Source: Hyphomicrobiales bacterium (GTDB lineage Bacteria; Pseudomonadota; Alphaproteobacteria; Rhizobiales; Beijerinckiaceae). From it: a stretch of DNA of 64,000 bases. The stretch covers positions 59,477 through 123,476 of the forward strand of contig JADJVD010000009.1 of NCBI GenBank assembly GCA_016716745.1, read 5' to 3'. How positions within the stretch are numbered: position 1 is the first letter of the stretch; the number at the start of each line of letters is the position of its first letter. The notes under the pieces were generated by a model. The model ran no database searches. It was not told the DNA's origin and was given only the letters and a program-made list of their open reading frames with translations. A program made the translations under genes and the position numbers. Below, one piece after another: positions 35,853 through 47,609 of the stretch.

Positions 35853-37022
35853 TCAGCCCGCCGGCAGCGCCGTCTCGACCAGCTTGGCCCAGTACGACAT
35901 GCCGACCGGGATCGCCGTGTCGTTGAAGTCGTATTTGGGATGGTGAAGCCCGGCCGTGTCGCCATTGCCCATGAAGATGAAGGCGCCGGGCCGGGCGAGC
36001 AGCATGTAGGAGAAGTCCTCGCCGCCCATCGTCGGATCGAGCGCGCGGTCGACATTCTTCGCGCCGACGACGCTCTCGGCGATGCGGGCCGCGAACTCCG
36101 TCTGCGTCGCATGGTTCTCGGTCACCGGGTAGCCGCGCGCGAAGGCGAGCGTGGCCTTCGCGCCATTGGCGTGGGCGATCCCCTCGACCACGGCGCGCAG
36201 CCGCGCCTCGCAGAAATCGCGCGTCGCGGCGCGCAGTGTGCGCATCGTGCCCGACAGCTTCGCCGTCTCGGGAATGATGTTGTAGGCGGTGCCCGCCACG
36301 ACGCGCGTCACCGAGATCACGCAGCTGTCGAGCGGGTCGACCCCGCGCGACACGATCGCCTGCACGGCGTTGATGATCTGCGCGGCGACGACGATAGGAT
36401 CGACGCACTCGTGCGGCTTGGCCGCATGGCCGCCGAGGCCGGTGATCGCGATGTCGAATTGGTCGGCCGCCGCCAACATCGGGCCGGGCCGGATCGCGAA
36501 GGCGCCGACCGGCAGGCCCGGCAGGTTATGCAGGCCATACACCTCGTCGACCTTGAAGCGGTCCATCATGCCGTCGTCGACCATCGCCTTGCCGCCGGCG
36601 CCGCCTTCCTCGGCCGGCTGGAAGATCACGACCGCCGTGCCGTCGAAGTTCCGCGTTTCGGCCAGATAGCGCGCCGCGCCGAGCAGCATCGCGGTGTGGC
36701 CGTCGTGTCCGCAGGCGTGCATCTTGCCCGGCGTCGTCGAGGCATGGGCGGCGCCCGTCTCCTCTGCGATCGGCAGTGCGTCCATGTCGGCGCGCAGCCC
36801 GACGGTGCGTCCCGACGCATTGACGCGCCCGCGGATGACGCCGACGACGCCGGTCTGTCCGATGCCGGTGACGACCTCGTCGCAACCGAAGGCGCGAAGC
36901 TTCTCGGCGACGACGCGCGCCGTGCGGTGCACGTCGTAGAGCAATTCAGGATGCTGATGGAAATCGCGACGCCAGACGGCCGCGTCGTCCGCAAGTTCAG
37001 CGACGCGATTGATGATGGGCAT
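35853..37022 (-). CDS. M20-family amidohydrolase (hippurate hydrolase/aminoacylase type)
   Basis: A 389-residue metallohydrolase that cleaves N-acyl amino acids or similar amides. MHACGHDGHTAML carries the first metal ligands, QPAEEGGAGGKAM the catalytic Glu pair, and MGGEDFSYML the C-terminal ligand region. The ATG at 37022 follows TTGAGG and gives MPIINRVAELADDAAVWRRDFHQHPELLYD, the normal family N-terminus, so the upstream extension is dropped. It diverges from a peptide importer operon, which could supply its substrate. Confidence 0.93.
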   Translation of the reverse strand: MPIINRVAELADDAAVWRRDFHQHPELLYDVHRTARVVAEKLRAFGCDEVVTGIGQTGVVGVIRGRVNASGRTVGLRADMDALPIAEETGAAHASTTPGKMHACGHDGHTAMLLGAARYLAETRNFDGTAVVIFQPAEEGGAGGKAMVDDGMMDRFKVDEVYGLHNLPGLPVGAFAIRPGPMLAAADQFDIAITGLGGHAAKPHECVDPIVVAAQIINAVQAIVSRGVDPLDSCVISVTRVVAGTAYNIIPETAKLSGTMRTLRAATRDFCEARLRAVVEGIAHANGAKATLAFARGYPVTENHATQTEFAARIAESVVGAKNVDRALDPTMGGEDFSYMLLARPGAFIFMGNGDTAGLHHPKYDFNDTAIPVGMSYWAKLVETALPAG

Positions 37023-37230
37023 GGGATCCTCAAGGCAAATCTGCAAGTAGAGAGAACAGTTCGGGCGCGCGCTCGTCAACCGTCGGCGCCGCGCCGGGCG
37101 CCAGCCATGCGCATTCGAGCGGCCAGGGTGAGCAAATCGTCACAAAGCGCTGGACCAGCCGAACGCGCCTGTTCTAGGTTTGCGGCATGAGCGGCGGAAA
37201 AAGCCGCGCCAGTCGGCAGGGGAGCACATC

Positions 37231-38817
37231 ATGCGATTGAAGACGCTGTTGCTTGCGGGCGTGTTCGCGACCGGTCTCGGGCTGGGGTCCGCCAACGCCG
37301 TCACGTTCAGATATGCTTTCCAGGGCGATCTGAATGCGCTCGATCCCTATACGCTGAACGAGACCTTCACGCTCGCCGCGCTCGGCAATGTCTACGAGGG
37401 CCTCACCAAGCGCGACAAGGAGCTGAAGATCATTCCCGGCCTCGCCGAGAAGTGGGAGATCGTCGACCCGCTGCGCTGGCGCTTTTACCTGCGCAAGGGC
37501 GTGAAATTCGCGGGCGGCGAGGACTTCACCGCCGACGACGTGGTGTTCTCCGTCGAGCGGGCGCTGGCGCCGGGCTCGCAGGTCTCGACGCGTCTGCCGA
37601 AGGACGTGAAGGTGGTCAAGGTCGACGATCACACCGTCGATTTCGTGCTGACCTCGCCCAATCCCATCCTGCATGCGGAATGGGACACCTGGTACATCAT
37701 GTCGAGGAAGTGGGCCGAGGCGAACGGCGCGGTCAAGCCTCAGCCCGCCACCGGCAAGGAATTGAACAACTTCGCGCTGAAGTCGAACGGCACCGGCCCC
37801 TTCGTCATCACCAGCCACGAGCCGGCGGTGAAGACGATCTACAAGCCCAATCCCGGCTGGTGGGGCAAGAAGGAGCACAATCTCGACGAGGTGATCTTCA
37901 CCACCATCAAGCAGGACGCCACCCGCGTCGCCGCGCTTCTGTCCGGCGAGGTTGATATGATCGAGCCGGTGCCCGTGCAGGACATGCAGCGCATCGACAC
38001 CAACCCGACGACCTCGGTGATGACGGGCGCGGAGCTGCGCGTCATCCACCTGTTCTTCGACCAGAAGCGCGACGAGCTGCTTTACTCGAACGTCAAGGGC
38101 AAGAACCCCTTCAAGGACGTGCGGGTTCGCAAGGCTTTCTATCAGGCGATCGACATCGAGGCGATCAAGACGAAGGTGATGCGCAACATGGCGACGCCGG
38201 TGTCGATCCTGATGGCGCCGATGCTGTTCTCGCGCTCGGCCGAACTGAAGCGCTGGCCCTACGATCCGGCCGCCTCGAAGAAGCTGCTCGCCGAGGCGGG
38301 CTATCCGGACGGCTTCGAGGTGACGATGCACTGCCCGAACGATCGCTATGTCAACGACGAGGCGATCTGTCAGGCTGCAACCGCGATGTTCGCCCGCGCC
38401 GGCCTGAAGGTCACGCTGCAGGCCCAGCCCAAGGCGCAGTTCTTCGGCCGCGCCGGCGCCTCCGGCGGCTTCGACACCTCGCTCGGCATGCTCGGCTGGA
38501 CGCCGAGTTCCTTCGATGCGTGGAACGTGCTGACCAACCTCGCCGGTTGCCGCGACGACAAGGGCGTCGGCGGCCCGTTCAACTACGGCGGCTATTGCAA
38601 CAAGAAGGTCGACGAACTCTCCGCCAAAATTCTGGTGGAGACCGACACGGCCAAGCGCGACCAGATGATTCTGGACGCCTGGAAGACCATCAACGACGAG
38701 ACCGGCTTCATTCCGTTGCATCAGCAGTCGCTGGCCTGGGGCGTCTCCAAGAAGGTGAAGATGGTGCAGCGGCCGGACGATCAGATCCTGCTGCAGTGGG
38801 TCGTCAAGGAGCCGTAA
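37231..38817 (+). CDS. Peptide/oligopeptide-type ABC importer binding protein (family 5)
   Basis: A 528-residue periplasmic binding protein of the DppA/OppA family. The ATG at 37231 follows AGGGGAG; the signal peptide ends near SANA-V. GDLNALDPYTLNETFTLAAL and GLAEKWEIVDPLRWRFYLRKGVKFAGGEDFTADDV are the family signature. It heads a five-gene importer. Given the divergent amidohydrolase, N-acyl amino acids or peptides are likely ligands, but family 5 proteins also bind opines, glutathione and nickel. Confidence 0.92.
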   Translation: MRLKTLLLAGVFATGLGLGSANAVTFRYAFQGDLNALDPYTLNETFTLAALGNVYEGLTKRDKELKIIPGLAEKWEIVDPLRWRFYLRKGVKFAGGEDFTADDVVFSVERALAPGSQVSTRLPKDVKVVKVDDHTVDFVLTSPNPILHAEWDTWYIMSRKWAEANGAVKPQPATGKELNNFALKSNGTGPFVITSHEPAVKTIYKPNPGWWGKKEHNLDEVIFTTIKQDATRVAALLSGEVDMIEPVPVQDMQRIDTNPTTSVMTGAELRVIHLFFDQKRDELLYSNVKGKNPFKDVRVRKAFYQAIDIEAIKTKVMRNMATPVSILMAPMLFSRSAELKRWPYDPAASKKLLAEAGYPDGFEVTMHCPNDRYVNDEAICQAATAMFARAGLKVTLQAQPKAQFFGRAGASGGFDTSLGMLGWTPSSFDAWNVLTNLAGCRDDKGVGGPFNYGGYCNKKVDELSAKILVETDTAKRDQMILDAWKTINDETGFIPLHQQSLAWGVSKKVKMVQRPDDQILLQWVVKEP

Positions 38818-38826
38818 GGCGCAAGA

Positions 38827-38849
38827 CCGGGCGGCCCCGCGCCGCCCGG
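38827..38849 (+). other. Intercistronic hairpin between binding protein and permease genes
   Basis: A perfect 9-bp stem ccgggcggc/gccgcccgg with loop cccgc starts nine bases after the stop codon and is not followed by a T-tract. It probably stabilises the binding-protein message. Confidence 0.65.
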
Positions 38850-38865
38850 CTCACCGGCTGGGGTC

Positions 38866-39846
38866 ATGTTCGCTTTCGTCATGCGACGCATCATCGAGGC
38901 GGCGATCGTGCTGATCGTCGTCGCGTTGCTTGCGTTCCTGCTCTTCCGCTTCGTCGGCGACCCGATCAACCAGATGGTGGGTCAGGACGTCTCGATCGCC
39001 GAGCGCGAGGCGTTGCGCCGCGAACTGGGCCTCGACGATCCGATGCTGGTGCAGCTCGGCCGGTTCCTCTGGAACGCGCTGCACTTCGACTTCGGCATTT
39101 CCTACCGTTTCCGCCAGCCCGTCACGGAGCTCGTCGCCGGACGTTTCCCGGCGACGTTCGAGCTGGCGCTGATGGCCTCCGTCTTCGCGCTCGCTGTCGG
39201 CATTCCGCTCGGCGTCTACACCGGCATCCACCGCAATTCGATGCTGTCGCGCTTCTTCCTCGGCGCGTCGCTGATCGGCGTGTCGCTGCCGACATTCCTG
39301 ATCGGCATTCTGCTCATCTACCTCTTCGCCGTTAAGCTGCAATGGCTGCCTTCCTACGGGCGGGGGGCGACGGTCGACGTCGGCTTCTGGAAGACCGGCT
39401 TCCTCACGCTCGCGGGGTGGAAGGCGCTGATCCTGCCCTCGATCACGCTCGGCCTGTTTCAGCTCACGCTCATCGCGCGCCTCGTGCGCTCGGAGATGCT
39501 GGAGGTGCTGCGGACCGACTTCATCAAGTTCGCGCGCGCCCGCGGACTGACCGACCGGTCGATCTACTTCGGTCACGCGCTGAAGAACACGCTGGTGCCG
39601 GTGATCACCATCATCGGGTTGCAGATCGGCTCGATCATCGCCTTCGCGGTGGTGACGGAGACGGTGTTCCAGTGGCCCGGCATGGGGCTCCTGTTCATTT
39701 CGGCCGTGCAGAACGCCGACATTCCGATCATGGCCGCCTACCTTATGCTGGTCGCGCTGATCTTCGTGACGATCAATCTCGTCGTCGACATTCTCTATGT
39801 CGTCGTCGATCCGCGCATCCGCGTCGCCGGCGGAGCCAAGGCATGA
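38866..39846 (+). CDS. Dpp/Opp-type ABC importer permease B
   Basis: A 326-residue permease with six membrane segments and the DppB signature RARGLTDRSIYFGHALKNTLVPVITIIG near the C-terminal third. The N-terminal segment MFAFVMRRIIEAAIVLIVVALLAFLLFRF is typical of DppB. GGCTGGGGTC precedes the ATG. It overlaps the next permease gene as ATGA. Confidence 0.95.
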   Translation: MFAFVMRRIIEAAIVLIVVALLAFLLFRFVGDPINQMVGQDVSIAEREALRRELGLDDPMLVQLGRFLWNALHFDFGISYRFRQPVTELVAGRFPATFELALMASVFALAVGIPLGVYTGIHRNSMLSRFFLGASLIGVSLPTFLIGILLIYLFAVKLQWLPSYGRGATVDVGFWKTGFLTLAGWKALILPSITLGLFQLTLIARLVRSEMLEVLRTDFIKFARARGLTDRSIYFGHALKNTLVPVITIIGLQIGSIIAFAVVTETVFQWPGMGLLFISAVQNADIPIMAAYLMLVALIFVTINLVVDILYVVVDPRIRVAGGAKA

Positions 39847-40781
39847 CGCCTTTCGCCGCAGACCGCGAGCCCGGCCTCGTCGTCCGAGCCCTCGACAGCG
39901 ACATCTGGCACTCCTTCACCCGTTCGCCGGCGGTGATGATCGCCGCCGGCCTGACGCTGTTGTTGGTGATCGCGGCGATGTTCGCCCCCTGGGTCGCCCC
40001 GCACGATCCCACCGATCTCGCCAAGCTCGATCTGCTCGACGCGCGAACCCCGCCTCTGTGGCTGGAGGGCGGCGATCCGCGCTTCGTTCTTGGCACGGAC
40101 AATCAGGGCCGCGACATGCTCTCGGCGATCCTCTACGGATTGCAGATATCGATCGGCGTCAGCGTCCTCGCCGTGCTTCTGGCGATGACGATCGGCGTCA
40201 CCGCCGGCCTTCTCGCCGGCTATTTCGGCGGCTGGGTCGAAACTGCGATCATGCGGATCGCCGACGTGCAGCTCACCTTTCCGGCGATCCTCACGGCGCT
40301 GCTGATCAACGGCTCGGCGCGCGCGCTGCTCGGCAACAAGGCGGTCGACGGCGCGGAATTCTGGGTGCTGGTCGTCTCCATCGGCCTGTCCTTCTGGGTG
40401 CAGTATGCGCGCACCGTGCGCGGCTCGACGCTGGTCGAGAAGAACAAGGACTATGTGCAGGCCGCGCGCCTGATCGGCATTTCGCCGCTGGCGATCATGT
40501 TTCGCCATGTGCTGCCGAACGTACTCTCGCCCGTGCTGGTCATCGCGACGATCAATCTCGCTCTTGCTATCATCACCGAGGCGACGCTGTCGTTCCTCGG
40601 CGTCGGCCTGCCGCCGACCATGCCCTCGCTCGGCACCCTGATCCGGATCGGCAACAATTACCTGTTCGCGGGAGAATGGTGGATCGTGGCGTTCCCGGGC
40701 CTCGCGCTGGCGTCGCTGGTGCTGGCAGTGAACCTGCTCGGCGACTGGCTGCGCGACGCGCTCAATCCGAAGTTGCAGTGA
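39843..40781 (+). CDS. Dpp/Opp-type ABC importer permease C
   Basis: A 312-residue permease. FVLGTDNQGRDMLSAILYGLQISI is the DppC/OppC hallmark, and YVQAARLIGISPLAIMFRHVLPNVLSP is the EAA loop. The start ATG lies in the ATGA overlap with the preceding gene, and the stop shares one base with the next start (TGATG), indicating coupled translation. Confidence 0.95.
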   Translation: MTPFAADREPGLVVRALDSDIWHSFTRSPAVMIAAGLTLLLVIAAMFAPWVAPHDPTDLAKLDLLDARTPPLWLEGGDPRFVLGTDNQGRDMLSAILYGLQISIGVSVLAVLLAMTIGVTAGLLAGYFGGWVETAIMRIADVQLTFPAILTALLINGSARALLGNKAVDGAEFWVLVVSIGLSFWVQYARTVRGSTLVEKNKDYVQAARLIGISPLAIMFRHVLPNVLSPVLVIATINLALAIITEATLSFLGVGLPPTMPSLGTLIRIGNNYLFAGEWWIVAFPGLALASLVLAVNLLGDWLRDALNPKLQ

Positions 40782-41766
40782 TGAGCGAGCCGCCTGTCCT
40801 CTCCGTTCGCGATCTCGAGGTGGAGTTTCCCACCCGGCGCGGCGTGCTGAAGGCGCTGGACCGCATCTCGTTCGAGATCGCGCGCGGCGAGATCCTCGGC
40901 GTGGTCGGCGAATCCGGCGCCGGCAAGTCGTTGACCGGGGCGGCGATCATCGGGCTGCTCGAGCCGCCCGGCCGCATCTCGGGCGGCGAGGTGCGCCTGC
41001 ATGGCGAGCGCATCGACCATCTGCCGCGCGAGGCGATGCGGCACATTCGCGGCAAGCGCATCGGCATGATCTTTCAGGATCCGCTGACCAGCCTCAACCC
41101 GCTCTACCGGGTCAGCGAGCAACTCGTCGAGACCATCCGCACGCACACCGCGCTCAACGCCCCGCAGGCGCGCGAGCGCGCCCTCGCGCTGCTCGCCGAG
41201 GTCGGCATTCCCGCGCCCGAGCAGCGGCTCGACGCCTATCCGCACGAATTTTCCGGCGGCATGCGCCAGCGCGTCGTCATCGCGCTGGCGCTCGCCGCCG
41301 AGCCAGAGCTCGTCATCGCCGACGAGCCGACGACGGCGCTCGACGTGTCGGTGCAGGCGCAGATCATCGCGCTGTTGAAGAAGGTGTGCCGGCAGCATCG
41401 CGCGGCCGTCATGCTGATCACGCACGACATGGGCGTGATCGCCGAAACGGCTGATCGCGTCGCGGTGATGTATGCCGGCCGCATCGCCGAGATCGGCCCG
41501 GTGCGCGACGTCGTCTCCCGGCCGCGCCACCCTTACGCGCAGGGCCTGATGGGCGCGATCCCGACACTGGCGACCGACGCCCATCGCCTGGCGCAGATCC
41601 CCGGCGCCATGCCCCGCCTCAACGCGATTCCGCCCGGCTGCGCCTTCAATCCGCGCTGCGCGCTCGCCTTCGATCGGTGTCGCGAGGCGCGGCCCGAGCC
41701 GCGTCGCGTCGAGGCCAGCGACGTCGCCTGTCATCTCTATGACCAGGCGCAGGCGGAGGCGACGCC

Positions 41767-41770
<4 letters not shown>
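40781..41770 (+). CDS. Dpp/Opp-type ABC importer ATPase D
   Basis: A 329-residue ATPase. Walker A GESGAGKS, signature FSGGMRQR and Walker B LVIADEPTTALD are present. The C-terminal oligopeptide-transporter region contains the cysteine cluster PPGCAFNPRCALAFDRC, which binds an iron-sulfur cluster in some DppD proteins. It overlaps the second ATPase gene by four bases. Confidence 0.95.
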
Positions 41771-42788
<1,018 letters not shown>

Positions 42789-42819
42789 ACGCGGGGCCAC
42801 GCCCGGCTAACGCAGTCGC

Positions 42820-44697
<1,878 letters not shown>

Positions 44698-46005
44698 GCC
44701 GGCTCGTCCTGTAAAGGCCGTTCACCGTCGCGGTGAAGATGACGCCTGCGACCGCCACCAGCGTCAGCCACGAACTCTTGATCGCGCCTGCGCTCGTCGA
44801 GGCCATCACGAGCCCGGTCACGACGCCGCCGATCACGGCGGGCGCGGCCATCGGATGCAGCCGCGCCGCGAAACGGAAGAGACCGAAGATCAGCGCCGCC
44901 GTCGCCGCCGCGCCGATCACGCCCAACTCGTACCAGATGTCGAAGATCGCGGTGCGCGGCGTCCCGGCCGGCAGATGGCCGGAGGCGATGCTGCGCGCCG
45001 CGCTCTCGAGGCCGTGGCCGGTGAGCAGCTTGGCCTTGTCCGCCCGGATGATGCTGAGCCAGTCCGCCATCGGCGCCAGCGGCCCGTCGAGATGCGACTG
45101 ACCGCCGACGACGACGCGCAGCACGTAGGGGATCAGCGGGGCGAGCAGGGTGAGCGCGGCGAAGGCGTAGGCCAGCGCGAGCGCCGTCCGCCGCGGCGCG
45201 CTGAGCGCCGCCGCGAAGGCGAGCGCGCCGGCGCTGAGGGCGAGCAGGGCGGCGGGCGAGCCGTTGGCGACCACCGCCAGCATCGTCACCACCGGCAGCG
45301 CCACCGCCAGACTCCAGCGCTGGCGCGACATCAACACGCCAAGGGCGGGCCACAACAGCAGCGCCTGCGCGCCGATGGCCCGGTCGGCGACGGGCGCGTC
45401 GACCGCGAAGATCAGACCCTTGTCCGCCCATTCCAGCAAGCCGATGGCGAGCGACCCGAGCGCGGCGACGCCGACGCCCACCGGCGCGAGGTAGAGGTTG
45501 GCGAGGCGCGTGCGGTCCGGCAGCACCGCCGCGGCCGCGACCGCGACGGCGAGCGTGCTCGCGACCTTGATCAATCGCTCCGCCGCATCGCCGCGGAACG
45601 GCGTCCACAGGATCGACAGCGCCGCCCAGCCGAGCAGGAGCACCGTGACGAGCCCCATCGAGGTCAGCGTCGTCGCGCTGATCCGCGCCAGCGCGTCGCG
45701 CCGCGGCGCGATCAGCGCGCCGACCAGGATGACGCCGGCGCCGAGCGGAAACAGGATGAACAAAGCGCGCCGCGACCACAGGCTGGACAGCGGAATGGCG
45801 ATCGCGAGCACGGCGAGCCCCAGCCGGATCAGGAACTGCGAGGCCTCGGCGGCCGGATCTTCAAAAGGCTGGGAACGGAGCGGCATGCCATACTCGAAAC
45901 GTCGACCGACGCGAGCGCGGGCGTCGATGCGCCCTCTCGCCATTCCTGCCGACAGTAGCCCCCCGCGCCGCTCAAGACTGTTGATTCCGGGCCACACGCG
46001 CGTCG

Positions 46006-46029
46006 CGAGCTGATGCGAGCTCGATTTTT
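46006..46029 (+). terminator. Hairpin with T-run upstream of the urt promoter
   Basis: A 6-bp stem cgagct/agctcg with loop gatgcg is followed by attttt. On the plus strand it could stop read-through entering the urt-ure operon. The stem is short, so confidence is moderate. Confidence 0.4.
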
Positions 46030-46123
46030 AGGCATCCGGAACAATTGCTTCCAAATTAGGCGAATGTTGCATCGCACATCGGCATCGCGCGGCGCCGTCG
46101 CGGCCTTTCCCACTGTCCGCCGG

Positions 46124-46140
46124 CTGGCACAGCCATTGCT
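46124..46140 (+). promoter_or_regulatory. Sigma-54 (RpoN) promoter of the urt-ure operon
   Basis: ctggcacagccattgct matches the consensus YTGGCACGNNNNTTGCW at every fixed position but one (A for G after TGGCAC), with exact -24 GG / -12 GC spacing. It lies about 87 bp before the urtA start. Nitrogen control of urea uptake through NtrC and sigma-54 is well known in proteobacteria, so the match fits the genes it precedes. Confidence 0.82.
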
Positions 46141-46226
46141 CCCTTCCAGCGCGGCCAGACGCCGGGGCGCCGATCGGCGGCGCGAACCTCGGCGACAATC
46201 ATCGGCCGAACAGGATGGGGATGCGT

Positions 46227-47510
46227 ATGTCACTCACGAGAAGAATGGCTTTGCGCGCCGCCGGCGCGCTCTTTGGCGGCGCCCTCGCCGTCGGATCGTT
46301 CGGCGCTCAGGCGCAGGAGACGATCAAGGTCGGCGTGCTGCACTCGCTCTCCGGCACCATGGCGATCAGCGAGACGACGCTGAAGGACGTCATGCTCATG
46401 CTCATCGAGGAGCAGAACAAGAAGGGCGGTCTGCTGGGCAAGAAGCTCGAGGCCGTCGTCGTCGATCCGGCGTCCAACTGGCCGCTCTTCGCCGAGAAGG
46501 CGCGCGAGCTGATCGCGAAGGACAAGGTCGCCGCGACCTTCGGCTGCTGGACCTCGGTCAGCCGCAAGTCCGTGCTCCCCGTCTTCAAGGAGCTGAACTC
46601 GATCCTGTTCTATCCCGTCCAGTACGAGGGCGAGGAGAGCGAGCGCAACGTCTTCTACACCGGCGCCGCGCCGAACCAGCAGGCGATTCCCGCCGTCGAC
46701 TACCTGATGAAGGAAGAGAAGGTGCAGCGCTGGGTGCTCGCCGGCACCGACTACGTCTACCCGCGCACCACCAACAAGATCCTCGAGGCCTACCTGAAGG
46801 CCAAGGGCGTCGCGCCGGAAGACATCATGATCAACTACACGCCGTTCGGTCATTCCGACTGGCAGACGATCGTGTCCGACATCAAGAAGTTCGGTTCGGC
46901 CGGCAAGAAGACGGCGGTGGTCTCGACCATCAACGGCGACGCCAACGTCCCCTTCTACAAGGAGCTCGGCAATCAGGGCGTCGCCGCCAAGGACATTCCC
47001 GTCGTCGCCTTCTCGGTCGGCGAGGAGGAGCTTGCGGGCGTCGACACCAAGCCGCTGCTCGGCCATCTGGCGGCCTGGAACTATTTCCAGTCGATCAAGA
47101 CGCCGGAGAATGACGCCTTCATCGCGAAGTGGAAGGCGTTCACCAAGAATCCCAAGCGCGTCACCAACGATCCGATGGAGGCCCACGTGGTCGGCTTCCA
47201 GATGTGGGTGAAGGCGGTCGAGAAGGCCGGCACGACCGACGCCGACAAGGTGATCGACGCGCTGCCGGGCATCGAGGCGCCGAACCTGACCGGCGGCGTC
47301 TCCAAGATGCTGCCCAACCACCACATCACCAAGCCCGTCTTCATCGGCGAGATCAAGGGCGACGGTCAGTTCGACGTCGTGTGGAAGACCAAGGACCTCG
47401 TGCCCGGCGACGCCTGGACGGACTTCCTGCCGGGCTCCAGGGAACTCGAGGCGGATTGGGTGACGCTGAAGTGCGGCAACTACAACACCGTCACGAAGAA
47501 GTGCGGCTGA
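46227..47510 (+). CDS. urtA: Urea ABC importer binding protein
   Basis: A 427-residue periplasmic urea-binding protein. Three in-frame ATGs (46215, 46221, 46227) are close together; the last is best spaced from GGATGGGG and yields MSLTRRMALRAAGA, a twin-arginine signal. The mature region ETIKVGVLHSLSGTMAISETTLKD and LNSILFYPVQYEGEESERNVFYTGAAPNQQ are diagnostic for UrtA/FmdD-type proteins. It heads the operon that runs through to ureG and lies behind a sigma-54 promoter. A strong hairpin follows the stop. Confidence 0.95.
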   Translation: MSLTRRMALRAAGALFGGALAVGSFGAQAQETIKVGVLHSLSGTMAISETTLKDVMLMLIEEQNKKGGLLGKKLEAVVVDPASNWPLFAEKARELIAKDKVAATFGCWTSVSRKSVLPVFKELNSILFYPVQYEGEESERNVFYTGAAPNQQAIPAVDYLMKEEKVQRWVLAGTDYVYPRTTNKILEAYLKAKGVAPEDIMINYTPFGHSDWQTIVSDIKKFGSAGKKTAVVSTINGDANVPFYKELGNQGVAAKDIPVVAFSVGEEELAGVDTKPLLGHLAAWNYFQSIKTPENDAFIAKWKAFTKNPKRVTNDPMEAHVVGFQMWVKAVEKAGTTDADKVIDALPGIEAPNLTGGVSKMLPNHHITKPVFIGEIKGDGQFDVVWKTKDLVPGDAWTDFLPGSRELEADWVTLKCGNYNTVTKKCG

Positions 47511-47527
47511 TCGCGCGCTGAAACGAC

Positions 47528-47559
47528 GCGGCGGCGCCGGCTCTTCTCGGCGCCGCCGC
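47528..47559 (+). other. Strong intercistronic hairpin between urtA and urtB
   Basis: A perfect 12-bp stem gcggcggcgccg/cggcgccgccgc with an 8-base loop gctcttct begins 17 bases after the urtA stop. There is no T-tract. Likely a stabiliser of the abundant binding-protein message or a partial attenuator. Confidence 0.75.
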
Positions 47560-47609
47560 TCCGAACGATCGAACCAACAACATCTGTCGACAGGCGAGGG
47601 ACGACGTCG

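Larger units (their letters stand above)
45887..46226. other. 340-bp regulatory region between the O-antigen-ligase-like gene and urtA
   Basis: No convincing gene. It holds the divergent start regions of both neighbours, an AT-rich patch (about 46020-46070), a terminator-like hairpin and a strong sigma-54 promoter box for urtA. An NtrC enhancer was looked for; only a partial match (ttgcatcgcacat near 46068) was seen. Confidence 0.7.

Noticed and set aside
46060..46085. NtrC enhancer upstream of the sigma-54 box
   Set aside because: Only a partial half-site resemblance (ttgcatcgcacat); no proper GCAC-N5-GTGC dyad was seen.
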